From positions 1 through 64,000 of the forward strand of contig JABANN010000008.1 of the NCBI GenBank assembly GCA_013115125.1: a stretch of DNA of 64,000 nucleotides. The letters are read 5' to 3'. The stretch comes from Perkinsus olseni. Its lineage: Eukaryota; Perkinsozoa; Perkinsida. The notes below the pieces were generated by a model that ran no database searches, was not told where the DNA came from, and worked only from the letters and a program-made list of their open reading frames with translations. Both the position numbers and the translations under genes were made by a program. Below are positions 1-11,518 of this stretch, in pieces (position 1 is the first letter of the stretch; each line of letters opens with the position of its first letter).

Positions 1-2
1 GC

Positions 3-263
3 GGGCTCGGTGGTGCCAAGGACCTCGTCACTACCTGGTGGCCTTGGGGTGCTGGTATGTTTGCTACTTCTCTTGGACCTAACAAGGCTTGCTTCGTTTT
101 GGGTGCTAAGTCAGCTCCTGGTACCGGCCATATGGTTCTTTGGGGCAAGCTCTCTGCTATCCAGAAGGGTCTCATTGAATCCACTAAGGTAAACGAGAAC
201 AAGCGCGGCATCATCGGCTCTTGGGGCTGGCATTTCGTCCATCACACTCCCTTCATGAACTAA
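3..263 (+). CDS. 3' end of an unrecognised, probably highly expressed protein (partial at window edge)
   Basis: An open frame runs from the left edge (frame starting at base 3) to a TAA at 261-263, giving about 86 residues of a carboxy terminus. It contains WWPWGAGMFATSLGPNK, APGTGHMVLWGKLSAIQKG and ends GWHFVHHTPFMN. Codon choice (GGT, GCT, CTT, TCT, AAG) is noticeably more biased than in most other genes of the window, which usually marks strong expression; this is inference. The many Trp, Gly and His residues suggest a folded globular domain, but I do not recognise the family. The 5' part lies outside the window and no intron is needed within the visible part. Confidence 0.6.
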   Translation, partial: GLGGAKDLVTTWWPWGAGMFATSLGPNKACFVLGAKSAPGTGHMVLWGKLSAIQKGLIESTKVNENKRGIIGSWGWHFVHHTPFMN

Positions 264-858
264 TTCTAGTTTCTAGGAGTTCTCTTTTGAGTGATTGTCC
301 GTATGTGACTACTGCTGCTCGCATTTGTTATAAAATAGCTGTTCCTTTCCGTGAGCAATGACGTGTTGTCGAGTTGTTAGTCGAGTTGGAGAACGGAGTT
401 CTCGACCCATTTTTCGACGCAGCCTGGGGATAAGCGTTGCCCAGGGGTATTAATGGGCCGGATGATTCGATTGTTAGTGTTTTTTGACCGTTGGGGATAC
501 GGGCAACTCGGACAGACTAGGGAAGGTTGCGCGGATAACCGAAGATTTAGCAAAGGCTAGATTACCGTCAGCCACTGTAAAGGCGTGACTATCGGCGTTC
601 ATCAACGGCCAGCGATTCGCCCATTGCGTACCGACATCCTGGTTTGAAGATTCAATTCGTTCCCGAAGCATCGCAACTCGAAGGAGCTACTTCGAACAAT
701 ACATCACATGAGTGATCGTATCGACGACAGAAATGTGAGTTCCTCAGCCTCCGTCCCCGGACGCGCGCTCCACAACCTAGGTCATCTCAGACTAACGCTG
801 CAAGAAAGAGTCTCAGGAAACGTGACAGTGGTTTAGATGCGTTTTAACAGGAAGACCG

Positions 859-2731
859 TTATGTACAGGCTGATGTGTCGAGAGCATCCCTTATCTCCGA
901 GCTCGTCGAAGCCGCTTCAACGCCCGCGGATTCTTCTTTCTCCTTCTTTCGAAGTGCCTTCCGCTGTGAACGACTTAATCTCCGAAGCTCCCGCTTTCGG
1001 CCACCCAACGTCGGTCTGAGGCAGTGTTCCTTCATCGTGTGAATTCTCCTCAATAGGTCCATTCACAAAAACCGCTGTACTTACAGCTCCTCCATCCCCT
1101 CAGGCTTTTCTATAATCTTCTTTCGTATGAGGTCACTGGTCGAGAGAAGCGGCTTCTGATGACGCCAGTAGTACCCTCGAGAAGGCCAAGGGTCCTTGTC
1201 CGCTTCAGCGTGCTGCAGGTCGTTTTTTACGAGCTCATCAAGAGCCTTCACTGCCGCGGATATACTGAACAAGGCGCATCACACCATCGCTCTGTAATGC
1301 CCAACGCACAGGAGACTTTCGCAGAAGCCCTTCCGCCCACCGAACCTACTCTTCCACACTGTGTGAGCCTCCAAGTTTTTCACGCACTTCGATGAACTTC
1401 TGCAGCGGTGCGTAGAGCATGCGGAACGCATGGCTTTTCACGCATCTTGGTGGCGCCGTATGGGGATAGAGCTTGGCGAACTTAATGTACTCCTCTACCA
1501 TCTCGCACTGACTGAGTGTTGGCTGCTCCTTCTCAGGCCCAGCAAACAACGTGGGGACTTCCAAGATGCACTCGGAGCTCATAACTGCATCACACTTGGT
1601 CACCTACAACATAACTATGTACTCTAATACAACAGCCTTCGACGTCCCATCACCTCGAAGCACTTCTCGACATCCTCGAAGCATGAAATGCCACCATTGA
1701 CGATGAACGGAACGTTCGGTACGCACGCCCGAACTTCCGCGGCCGCTTCCCACCAGCACGCTTGCGTCAATTGACCTGATCAGAAGTCGATAACTGACGG
1801 TTCTCCTTTAGCCGTTCTCTAATGCGACAGCAGCTGTATGTGGAGGAATTCCCAGAGACCAAACGCTTTCGAAGCCCCACTACCTTTCCATTCCTTAGTT
1901 CGTGGATGCAGTGCGATGAGGTCAACTCCAATGGCGTCTAAGCGCTTCACAAACTCCTTCGTCGCCGGTACATCCGGCCTGCCAGAACCATCATCGTCGG
2001 TGGCGGTCATGAGGCGAATCTTGACCGATACCGGGCATTTTAGACCCTGAAAATAGCGAGTTTGCAAATCCACGGGGAGAGCAAAATCGAGGCGGCAGTG
2101 GGAGAGGGACGATCATCTCCATCCCCCAACTACCTTGACCATTTTCTCCACGACATCGAGCACCAGGTCCGGCTCCTCAAGCAGGAAACTTCCATAGTGA
2201 CCCCGTCTGGCGATGCCTTGTGGGCATCCCAGGTTGAGATCAACACACGAAACCTACCATGGGACGATCCGCCGGAGAAGAGCCTCGATCCGATATGCGC
2301 ATCACCTGATCTTCTATGTGTCGGGCTGCCTCTACTATAATGTTACCATTGTCACCACAGAACTGGGCTGCCAGTGGAGAATCGCCGGGTGCCTAGGCAG
2401 CCACGGGAGCAGGTTGATTCTTCTTGAGACGATAAGAAGAGGCGTCGCATCAGGGGTTCGCGATTGAGCCGAACAAGGTCTACCCCCCATTACGGTTTCA
2501 AAGTTTTTCTCTCGATATTTCTTGGACGTGGCGAATGATTTAGCATGCATCATTGGTGTGTAGCAGAACTGAGCGCCGTACCTACAGGATGGCGAGGAGG
2601 TGAGCGGTAGGCACTTCGAAGAGCCTCATCGTAGCTACTTCCGAGTCATCATGCGAAATGCCAGCTCACTCTGGTCAACCATGGGGGCCGTAACGTAACG
2701 AGGAGAACCAATTGACTTCCACCAGTCGTAT
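859..2731 (-). CDS. tRNA-dihydrouridine synthase (Dus1-like)
   Basis: FMN enzyme that reduces uridine to dihydrouridine in the D-loop of tRNAs, in cytosol or nucleus. Reading the minus strand, spliced exons give in order [42 protein letters not shown] (holding the catalytic Cys of the family), [32 protein letters not shown] and the helical tail [20 protein letters not shown]. The intron before [11 protein letters not shown] is a clear GT-AG intron whose removal restores R-K-Y-G-A-Q. The last exons add a basic tail (about 70 residues, [18 protein letters not shown]) reached through a GTAAGT donor near 1082; if that intron is not used the protein would stop at 1081. A short amino-terminal exon upstream of 2731 is expected but not resolved. 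Lies downstream of ODC on the same strand. Confidence 0.85.
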
Positions 2732-3096
2732 CTGCAGCGCTATCATGTCACTGAGGTGAGCTGAGGGCAGTGGATCCTGCTTAGGGCGACTACCACTACC
2801 TGTGAAGTCGCTCTTGAGTAGTGGCGGCGGACGGCGGTGACGACCGAAGCTCCGACGGTACCGAATCAGACATGAGAAAACGAGGAACTGGTACACTCCG
2901 GAGTGTCACTTGCCCAACCATTGAACGCACAACTCTGTGGATTCTTGAGATACTGAGGACTCCGGTGATAACTAACAGTTTGCTGTGAGAGTGAGTAAAG
3001 TGGCATCCCCAGTGCAGGGACTCTAAGTAGTAGTAGCAGTTGTTCTGTAGTACCTGAAACCACCTTCAAAAGCCAGTCACAGGGATTTCCAATCCG

Positions 3097-5132
3097 CTAC
3101 CAGTAAATAGGAGTATCGAAACCATTGAAGCTGGTAGCAGCCGCGGTAGTGTAGGCGCCCATGTTCCTCCAGAGCAAATGGTCACCTACAGGCCGTCAAT
3201 GGTCTTGCCGGGAAAATAGTGGAGCTCACCAATGTCCATCTCCGGGAGATGAGTGACCCCGTTCATGATCGTATCAAAGCCGTCACATGTCGGTCCGAAG
3301 AGAACATGAGTCGGGTTAGCCGCATCCTGACTGCCACGAGCCTCGGCCCTGAACAGAGGACTGTGCGGACGCTCGTTCTCCAAACAATCTAACATTACTC
3401 CTCGTGCAGTGGCTCGGGCCATACTTCCTGGTGGTCGTAAAGGATACAGTTGAAGGAGCCGTAGACACCGTCGTTGAGGTAGAGCCTACGAGATGGACGT
3501 GGCGGTACTGGGAAAGAGTTGCTTGAGGGCCTACCTAGTCATCGACGAAAGCTTTCTCTCCCCCAGTTCGTCACTACTGGTGCTGCTACCACCATCCATT
3601 GCATCCTCGTCACCGATCCCAGCCGAGCCCGCCACCTCAGGCAACCTCGAGGCAGCCGATACGACGACGTTTTTCAAGTAAATCTTAGTGATCAACGCGC
3701 AGGGACTGCAGGCAAAGTACCTGGGGAGGGTCGGAGTGTATGAAGAGAATTGCAGTGGACGATACCTTCCAGGCTCTGCGATGACCTGAACCTCATCAGG
3801 GTTCGGAAAAAGGGTGTCCAGTAGAGAGTTCACCACCGTTGACATGGACTTGAAGGTCACTGGAGATCCTAATACAAAAAACCCGGATCACCCCTCGGGG
3901 GAAAGTGCTGGTAGCAACCACCTTCCTTGTCGACGCCTTGGAAGCCCCCTCCGATGTCAAGGACCGACAGCTTTAGACCGTAACGAGACCTGACACGGCA
4001 AACGTAAGGAAGGCTAGCAGCTTGTCAAGTGATAAGCGCAAGACGTGCCTGCCGTGTGAACTCAGCGTCAATAACAGGCACAGGAGCACTGCGAATGATT
4101 TAACTTGAGGACACGAGCGAATGGCCCAGCAAGGACTACAGGAAGCTGAGACCATGGAGACGTTAACGTGTAGAGGTGAGCATACCGTGACCTACGCAGC
4201 TGCATCGAAGACCTCACGAGCATCAACCAGTGCCTTGGTGAGGGAGTGGATATCGGAACAACCCGATCCAACATGGAAAGATACTCCAACAACTGAAACA
4301 GGAGAAGGCATAAGACGCTTTCCACTATCCGATATTGCTCACCGTTAAGTCCGTGATTCATCGCTTCCTCCAACAACACGGTGACAGTGACGCCAAGCGA
4401 GGCGCCGAACTTGGCACTCATCGGGCACTGCGCGCTGTTGTCGACACACGCGAGGCGGAGAAGCAGTTTGGCCTTAGGGTGGTAATGAGCGATCTAAATA
4501 GGAACTCGAGCAGTACGTTGAGATGTCCTGTGGGAAGGGACGGCTTACCTTGGCTATCTCAGAGGCAGAATCAGCCACGAGAAGCTCAACTCCCAAGTCA
4601 CGAGCACCAACCAGATGAGACGGCAACTTGGTCGGATTGGCATAAACCACGTGCGATGACATCATCTTCTGAAGGCTTGACACATCTCGAGAAGCTCAAG
4701 CGGAGGACCACTACGTTGATATCCTGAGCATCCGCAGCCCCCATCTCAGCAGAGAGAATGCTTTCGACCAATCTCATTTCGTTGACGGTAGCGCAGTCAA
4801 ATCTAGAGCCCAGGCGGTAGAGGGTTTTGACTAGCATAGGGTCGGGGTTGCACTTCACTGCGTAGTACCTAGGAGCACCCTTCCATCGCGCTTCTCGTGG
4901 CATTCGGATGATTTGCGTCACTGCCGAGTTTCTTACGGGATAACACGAGGGAGCAAATCCTTCCACTGCTTCATCTGATTCTCGAGTTGATCTACAAGAG
5001 GCCAAAGCCTGACGACCATCTCCTAGTTCAGGCAGTCTACCTAGGTCTAGGAGCATAACAGGGACGTCCGGGTCATCCAAGTCCCTCAGAGCCTCCCCAG
5101 CAACGTATTGCACGGAGTCGTGCGACTTGGAC
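3097..5132 (-). CDS. ODC: Ornithine decarboxylase (group IV PLP decarboxylase)
   Basis: Converts ornithine to putrescine, the entry to polyamine synthesis. Minus-strand exons read [38 protein letters not shown] (the Lys that binds pyridoxal phosphate), [87 protein letters not shown] (catalytic Cys) and [15 protein letters not shown]. The stop is at 3097-3099. At least eight short introns. An acidic/Ser-rich insert ([20 protein letters not shown]) just before the YLNDGVYG strand is longer than in animal ODC. The frame is open to about 5132 but has no ATG there; a first exon upstream, preceded by the acceptor near 5134, must carry the start and was not found with confidence. Arginine or lysine decarboxylase is possible but the match is best to ODC. 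Confidence 0.88.
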
Positions 5133-5600
5133 ACTAAACAGGACCGAAGATGAGATCCATTCAGACTTACGGTGATGACAAATCAAGTAGAAGTTGGCAG
5201 GGATCAGATCGCGGAACGACCAGAGAGCGTTCTCCCGATTCTGCCATTACCATGGATCTTATGGATGACGTTGTCGCACTCCTTGTCCTGAACAGAGCAG
5301 CTGCGGGTCATGGCTTCGTATCAGAGAGCTTCCAGTTGGTGATGGCTATCGACTTGGGAGGTTACGAGCGTCAGGAATGGTCGATGGCGACGGACAAACG
5401 AGAAATACAGAGGGGCTCGGGGGGCATAAACGACTGCGAAACACGGCATAGGCCTCCACAGCATCGAACCGGCATCTCCCATGCATGAAGCGGCTACTGA
5501 ACTCCACGACAGGCAAGGGGTAATAATAACGTGCAAAATGGAAGGGCGAGTAATGGTCCTGAATCTTCGTTATAATCGACACGAGGCTCGTTCACGATCC

Positions 5601-5985
5601 TCAGTCAGTAGGCGCATCGGGAGGGGTATTTTGCTGGTGATGAGCAGCAACAGCGGCAGCAGCAGCCGCGTTCATGTGCTCCAACGCCCGACGGTCGAGT
5701 CGTACTTTACGAATCTCTTCTTGCCTGAACAGGACGTGATGTTCGCGATTCTCTTGTCCTTTTCGCCCCACCTCAAAGCTATCTCCAATTTGAGCTTCTC
5801 TATTTCTAGTTGTTCGAGCGACAATTGCGTGAAGTCAAAGGGTTGGTCTAAGTAGACCATCTCTTCGATCGACGGAACTACAAGAACGAGAAGGTGAAAA
5901 AGGAGGCACCGAGCTGGGCCTAGTGCGAACGTGATGAAGAACCCAACCTACGTCCAGCTGTAACGTCAACTTCAGATGCGTCCAT
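5601..5985 (-). CDS. Small charged helical protein, unrecognised
   Basis: Minus strand. ATG at 5985 gives MDASEVDVTAG; a putative short intron then leads in frame to PSIEEMVYLDQPFDFTQL, SLEQLEIEKLKLEIALRQEE and IRKVRLDRRALEHMNAAAAA, ending QNTPPDAPTD and TGA at 5601-5603. The second intron (about 46 nt, GTGGGG...TTCAG) joins LEIALR to QEEIRK in phase, which is the main support. The middle is a strong Leu/Glu/Lys heptad-like helix. No family recognised. About 90-100 residues. It lies upstream of ODC on the same strand. The first intron is only about 33 nt, so the amino terminus is doubtful. Confidence 0.4.
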
Positions 5986-6364
5986 GGTCTTCGCGGCCGA
6001 TGATCACTAAATGAACTTGCGCGCACGGACTGTATCGATTACCATGGCGAGCGCGATCCACGCGCGTGGTGCGTACGTGCGCGTTTGACCAACTGGGATG
6101 TGCTCTCTTCCCCGAAGAGAGGCTGGCGACTGTGGCAACTAAGGGCAGGAATACTATCGGAAGGGGCTATTGGAAGGGATCTGGAAAGCTCCTGTCGAAA
6201 CCGAAGCCGGCTGAACGATGAAAGGCTCGCCCAGCTCGATCCAGATCGTCGGTTTGTAATTAAAACTCTGAATGGAGTCCGCATCATACAGCATCGGCGT
6301 ACCTTCGGCACTTCTATGACTGTGTGGAGGGGAGAGAGCATAGGATGATGGGTGAGATCGTAAA

Positions 6365-6435
6365 ATGTGTTTAGCTAAATGGTAGAGCGGCGAACTCCAC
6401 ATCGAATAGTCCTCGGTTCGAATCCGGGCACGCCG
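6365..6435 (+). other. tRNA-like sequence with A and B boxes (tRNA pseudogene or SINE head)
   Basis: The sequence has an A-box-like TTAGCTAAATGGTAGAGC and an exact B-box GGTTCGAATCC with a good T-arm (CTCGG/CCGGG). The anticodon arm does not fold into a regular 5-bp stem (only CGA/TCG around ACTCCACA) and the acceptor ends do not pair well, so it is not a functional tRNA by eye. It sits between two divergent small genes. One of a series of tRNA-like copies in this window. Confidence 0.6.
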
Positions 6436-6528
6436 TTCATATAATGAAGATGTTAGACGGATTCACTCCCGTCTGAGAGTAACTAGTCTCCCCAAAAAAC
6501 TAGTTGTACCGTAGTTTTCCTCGCTATC

Positions 6529-7325
6529 ATGCATCGGAAACCTCTTGCCGGCTTACCATCGCGTCACTTTCGACCCCGAGAGGTGCCTGTCACGCAAAAG
6601 TATCTTGAAGTAGACGACATGCGGCGATGCGGCTCCGAGGGCCAGGTAAGATTCCTTCCCGAAGCTCCCGGAGTGCGTACGTTCATATATACCTAGTGTA
6701 TCGATCGACGCGCTCAATAGCCGTCCGATGCTGAGCCACCAGAGCACGTCGCTGGCTCCTCTGCAGATAAGGATCTATTCGCGCGACTATGAAAGCCCCT
6801 CGGAGCCACTCAAGCCGTCACAGGGGTCGAACTCCTTCCCGCTTGGTCAGCCAACGTTGAAATGGGTATCATCAGGAGGAGCTGGCGGACTACACTTTCC
6901 CACAGTGGACGGTACGCGAAACACCCAAATTCGTCTCCTGACTATTTCCTTCCAGATTCGGAGGCGCGCTATCGAGAGAAACTGAGCGTGATACAGCGGC
7001 AAACGATGAAGAAGAGCCGAGGTGGAATCAATCAGGCTCTTCAAGGCTACACCGATTACAACATCCTGGAGCACATGGTTCCTCAGGATTCCGCGAATTC
7101 GAACGATCCACGCATAAGGTCGCGCTGCAGTGCAGTTTTCCTGCACGCTAGACACTATTCAGGTTCCTAACCAACTACGAGATCAACTCGAGATTCATGA
7201 CATCAGCCTTGAAGGCGGAGAATCTCACGCCTTGCCGGCCCCCGGTTCCACCTCGGAAGCATTGGCTTTACGAGGAAAATTCTGATGATTTTGATATCAT
7301 ATCGAACAGAATGAGACCATGTTGA
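6529..7325 (+). CDS. Unrecognised small protein, spliced
   Basis: Plus strand. ATG at 6529 opens MHRKPLAGLPSRHFRPREVP and runs to SEGQ followed by a GTAAGA donor. Later exons read DSEARYREKLSVIQRQTMKK, SRGGINQALQGYTDYNILEH and, after a 44-nt intron ending at ATTCAG (about 7160), RFLTNYEINSRFMTSALKAE, CRPPVPPRKHWLYEENSDDF, DIISNRMRPC and TGA at 7323-7325. The join RIR-FLTNYEINS is in phase, which supports the 3' half. The exons between 6740 and 6950 are not resolved: two frames are open there. No family recognised. Confidence 0.4.
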
Positions 7326-7499
7326 TTCGGTGATGTGCTGCTGTATCGTTTTCGGTTATCCAGTACTGACGGTTCGGTGATGCTACACTTGCACTCAAGT
7401 CGAAGAAAATTGACAATGACCTTTCAGTTCATAAGAGTTATAACGGGCAGTAGGCCCGATAATAGCATAATCGTGCTACAAGCACTCACGTACGAACGA

Positions 7500-8248
7500 T
7501 CACAGATTCTCTAAGACGACTCTCTTGGCTACAGTAATACCTGTAAGGATCATACGATGCTTACCCTCCTTCACTGCAGTGCCATGAGGGTCATAATCAC
7601 CCTCCTCCCATCTGAGCGGGCATCCGTCCACGGCCGCTATAGCAGCCGCCCTGATGCCTCTAATAGATGCCACGGTAAAAAGGGCCGAGTTTTCCATCTC
7701 GACGCCGATGGCCCCGGCAGCTGCATGGCCAAGTAGTGTGGTCTCCTTAGCCGGACTTGGGTAGAAGCAGGCAGCTGCTACAGTGATACCGAAATGGCAG
7801 CGCTCGAAGCCAAGCTCATGGGCGGTGTCCCTCATCGCGATGCACAAAGCCGGGTCGGAAACAGCAGGAAAGCCGGCGGGAACCAGGTACTGGGAAACGC
7901 CATCCTCAGCAGCCGAGCCTGTGGTGACAATAAGATCTCCTTGCTTGATATCATCGGGTTTCAACGACCCACAGGTGCCAAGGCGCATGATGACCTTCGC
8001 ACCGCACTTGATAAGCTCCTCGAAACATATAGCGCAGCCAGGCCCGCCTACGCCGTGGGATGCAACGGTGAAATCCGCTCCTTGATACTTCACGTTGTAA
8101 GTGCGATACTCTCTGTTGAAGGCCAGTTCCTCGCACGAGTCACAATACTTGGTGGCAATGAGCTCGGCTCGGCCAGGATCTCCGACAGCGCACACGACCG
8201 GGTGTATGGTTCCTTCCTTAACCTTCAGATGAGGCGCCTCGTACACCA
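7500..8248 (-). CDS. Purine nucleoside/uridine phosphorylase (PNP_UDP family, Plasmodium PNP-like)
   Basis: Cleaves the glycosidic bond of nucleosides with phosphate, feeding base salvage in the cytosol. Intronless frame of 249 residues starting MVYEAPHLKVKEG (ATG at 8246-8248; the frame is open a little further upstream but only through a TTG). Motifs: AVGDPGRAELIA (phosphate loop), RLGTCGS, GVEMENSALFTVAS (ribose/base-binding Glu-Met-Glu region) and AAIAAVDGCPL (catalytic Asp). Size equals hexameric PNP/UP enzymes of Plasmodium and bacteria. It is one of very few intronless genes in the window, which fits either high expression or past acquisition from a prokaryote; this is inference. Substrate preference cannot be read from sequence. 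Confidence 0.92.
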
Positions 8249-8506
8249 TTGACGATGACAACAAAATAAATACAGCCTAAACTGACTGCAACGGTGCACC
8301 ACGACCACCAGCTGAATTAGCTATGCTGCGAATGTGCACGCGTGCGCGCACAAACCGGTCGCTGAACGGAGTTCGATGAGGTTCAGATTCATGGACTCTG
8401 AGCTATGCGAGCCGCGGCGAGAGGCGAAGCTGCCGAGCTAAATGAGAGCATCAGTAACCCAACATGATCGGCATTTATAAGTCGTTAAATGTTGGCGGCA
8501 TTTGCC

Positions 8507-10560
8507 TCAAGACGTGTCATCCCCCCTCTGTTCTCGCTCGCGCTGTAATCGCTCCTCCTCCAACTCTGACAAAGAGAGCACCATCAAGTACTGAGCATCT
8601 ACACACAGGGCTACGTCGGACTGTCTTGCTTTTCTGCTGCCTATGGGCCTCTAGCCGGTCCAAGAATGCTGCATTGTCTCGGGGCGCAGTAGGAGCCTGA
8701 TGGTACCAACATCCAGTGGAACCGTATAAGACGTCCCTCACTTGCTGCGGCTGGCTCTCAGCAACGGGAACAGCAGGCGGAGCTGTCGGTGCCGCCGCTG
8801 TCCCTGTTTGACCCCGGCCGCCTTGGAAGCTCGCCGGTGCTGTGGGACGATGCGCATCTGGCAGAGGATCTCAACTTCAGACTGCCCCTCAGCGCGTTTA
8901 CTTTCAATGTCATCATCGTCATCTCTAAAAGCTACATTCATGCGATTCACGATGCCGTACTCTGAAACAACACGGAAGTGAAACTCAGCAGGAGAGAGCC
9001 GATAATCTCACGGTCCCTTTCTTGCCGGCCCCAACTCCTCGCGTTCTCAAATAGTGGGTGGGTATGCAATTGCCGCTGCTCCATAAGAGTGTGAATTTTG
9101 TACACTTCAACGAGGCACATGCCGCCCATCAATATCCCCACACCAGCAAATCTGAAACGATGTCGATGCACGGCGGAGCGAAGCGCATGCGAAGCTCACA
9201 TTCCGCCTTGCCCACCGAGGAGGCCGTTAAGAATGAACAGAACTGCTGCGATACCGCTGACCCAGATTAGAATTCGGGCTGTTCGTCTCACGGGACAACA
9301 GCAGCCCAACTGGAGGACGCATACTAGAATCTTGGCTGCATCCATTGGGTACCTATTCCAATGCCCGTACGAGACGGCAAGAATCCGCACGAGGGATTTC
9401 ATTCCTTTGTTTCGGCTACTGGTTGAACTTTGCCGGCTAGGCCGCTCCATTGCGATTTACTCATCAGCACAGAATGTTCGGTCCGGAATCAAATTTCACG
9501 TAAGACGGTCACTGACCTCGGCAGCGCGAAAACAGAGGACACGCGCGCGTGAAGTCAAAGGCTTTGAGGAAATACCTATCCTTACATAGGGAAGAGCAGG
9601 TTGAATAAGAACAGCATAACATTGATACGGATCCCCATCGCACACAGCTCTAGGACCTGTACGGTGACTACTGTAAAGCACATCGAGCCGACGTTAACGT
9701 ACCAGAATGCTCGCTGAAGACATCAAAGCGAAATTGATCGGCACTGAGGCGTGACCTAGCGGGTTAAGAAAGGCCCACACGTTGGGCATGAACCTGAGCA
9801 ACACCGTAACAGGGCAACTTGATACTCACTGAGCTTACGCAGCCAGCTGCTCTGGCAATAGAAGTGCGGAAGCGCCCGACAGGAGTAGACACCAGAACGG
9901 AGCTTGGAAGAGATGGGTGAAGGGCCCCGCTGCCACCACCTAAGCGGAGTCACGCTGCAGCGACCTACAGATGCCTTGAAATGACCTCCAAGTCTTTCAA
10001 CAAATTTTCTTTGACGCTTCCTTGCCTGGGGTAGCTCGAGAAGCAGATACCTAAAGCATGGTATAGTTCAGGAGGCATAACAGTCAGTCGGGCTATGCTC
10101 AGGAATCCCATAACAGAACGAGGGCGGTCAGCTGGGGGAGCTCACCTCCGAAGGGCCATAGGAGGATATAACTTATGCTGCCTCCGAGATACCGCGCCAT
10201 GCTTCCATGGCCGAACTCATGGCAAAGGACTGTTAGTTGCAATATCGCTTGAAAGCCTAGTGAGGTAAAGGGGGTGGAGAGGAGGCGAAGATTCTCGTCG
10301 CGTACCGACTGCTGAGAGCAAGGCATACAGGCCTGGTTGGTTGCTGCCCAAGGCTTGCAGTATTTGGTAGACAAACAGGCCAACCAACCAGTAGTTTACT
10401 CGAATCGGAGTGCCCAGGATCCTGATGGGAGAGCCAGCAACGGTAGGTAGCTGATATAGCGAGTCGCTACTAGCGACAGGAGGACCTACTTCCCTGCGTA
10501 GAAGGAATTGGAGTCGCTTGACTGGCTTAACCCTTGCGAGCCAAACCCAAGGTTGGACAT
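8507..10560 (-). CDS. M50 (site-2-protease-like) zinc membrane peptidase with charged C-terminal tail
   Basis: Multi-pass intramembrane metalloprotease. The minus strand from ATG 10560 reads MSNLGFGSQGEVGPPV, TPIRVNYWLVGLFVYQILQA (first membrane segment), LQLTVLCHEFGHGSMARYLG (zinc HEXXH), ISYILLWPFGG, VAAGPFTHLFQAPFWCLLL, NVMLFLFNLLFP joined across a roughly 275-nt intron to YPMDAAKILVCVLQLG (third zinc ligand Asp), then GIAAVLFILNGLLGG and FAGVGILMGGMCLVEVYKI. The conserved YPLDGG of the family is YPMDAA here; the Asp is kept. After the membrane core come NVAFRDDDDDIESKRAEG, a Pro/Ala stretch and the helical end SLSELEEERLQREREQRG; stop 8507-8509. Probably S2P-type, rhomboid and HtpX excluded by motifs. 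Confidence 0.8.
9152..9199 (-). other. Intron of the M50 gene carrying the GCTTCGCTCCGCC core
   Basis: A 48-nt GT-AG intron between the LNGLLGGQGG and FAGVGILMGG exons. It contains CGCTTCGCTCCGCCGTG, whose complement GGCGGAGCGAAGCG recurs in introns of V-ATPase subunit a (52982-53024) and SRPK (43523-43640). Confidence 0.6.
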
Positions 10561-11364
10561 ATCACAAAAATGAGAACTGAGCGGAGCTGAAGGTGCGACG
10601 CGAGATCTGCTGAGTCCCAAAGGCAGCAATCTCAGTGCTAGCCCGAATCGTGACGCGCGATCTCAAAAACCCGACATGCTCGCTCAACTCTCCCTGTATC
10701 ACACGGAGTGCATAGACGGCCGGGAGCGGAATGGTAATAGGCCGAGAAGTTGGGCTCACGTTCAGCTTGAACGCCCTCTTTCCCTGAAGTAATTCGTGCC
10801 GCCCAAACCCTGTGAATCCCCCTCCGCGTTACTAGTTAACTCAAGGCATATCTTTCCTACACGCGCCGGAAACGTGATCGAAGGCATGGAACTCCGCCGT
10901 ACATCGAACCTTCGGCGATAGAGATTCTCATGTGAGTCGTACTGCCGGTGGAGCATCCTTTGTAGCTCCCCTCCCGAACCCTCCCAGCTAGCTGGCCCCC
11001 TCCTGATCTCGGAGGTGCCAGGTGCTCGGTGAGCACTCGCATCGCGAAGCCCAGCCTCGGCCTACCAGTCAGAATACTTGCTCTATGTGCTCTCCGATGC
11101 CGCTGGTGCACGCAGAGGACCTACAGTATGTATCGCTTGGCCCGAGGGCGCCGGCGCTGTTGGTGTGACGCCGACGCGACTCTCCTATAGCAAGGCATGG
11201 TGTAGGTGCGGGCACCGCACTGCCGGGACAGCCTCTGCCATCAACAGTCCTCCGACGGCTTCACTTCGCAAATCGACGGTGGTGGACCTACGATCGCTTT
11301 CGGCCCAAGGGTGGCCAATTTGGGACCCGATATTGAAACACTCGGAGGAGCACGCATGCACATG

Positions 11365-11433
11365 GCTGTTCTGGGAGTCGAACCCAGGCCTCTACCGCCC
11401 AAAGGCAGAATCTTAACCTCTAGACCAAACAGC
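11365..11433 (-). tRNA. tRNA-Pro (anticodon UGG)
   Basis: The minus strand folds as a complete tRNA: acceptor GCTGTTT/GAACAGC, D-arm GGTCTAGAGGTTA, anticodon stem CTGCC/GGTAG around loop TTTGGGC (anticodon TGG) and T-arm TGGG-TTCGACT-CCCA with an exact B-box GGTTCGACTCC. No intron. It is in an intergenic stretch, unlike the tRNA-like copies described elsewhere. Confidence 0.88.
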
Positions 11434-11518
11434 CGGCTGATGCGGCCCTCTCTCAAAGCGCGACACCACGATCCCAGCTTGTATTGTTGAGCAGTCTTTC
11501 TTTAATCTAAGGGCAAGG

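Noticed and set aside
6039-6402. Overlapping frames of 80-100 codons on both strands
   Set aside because: Several frames open at once without motif or splice partner; typical of non-coding GC-balanced DNA.
10558-10790. Minus frame ending at 10562 (PTSRPITIPLPAVYALRVIQ..) with its stop one base before the M50 ATG
   Set aside because: It would imply almost no spacer between two genes. The frame has no recognised family, and it is more likely a chance frame in the M50 leader region, or part of an unresolved 5' exon.
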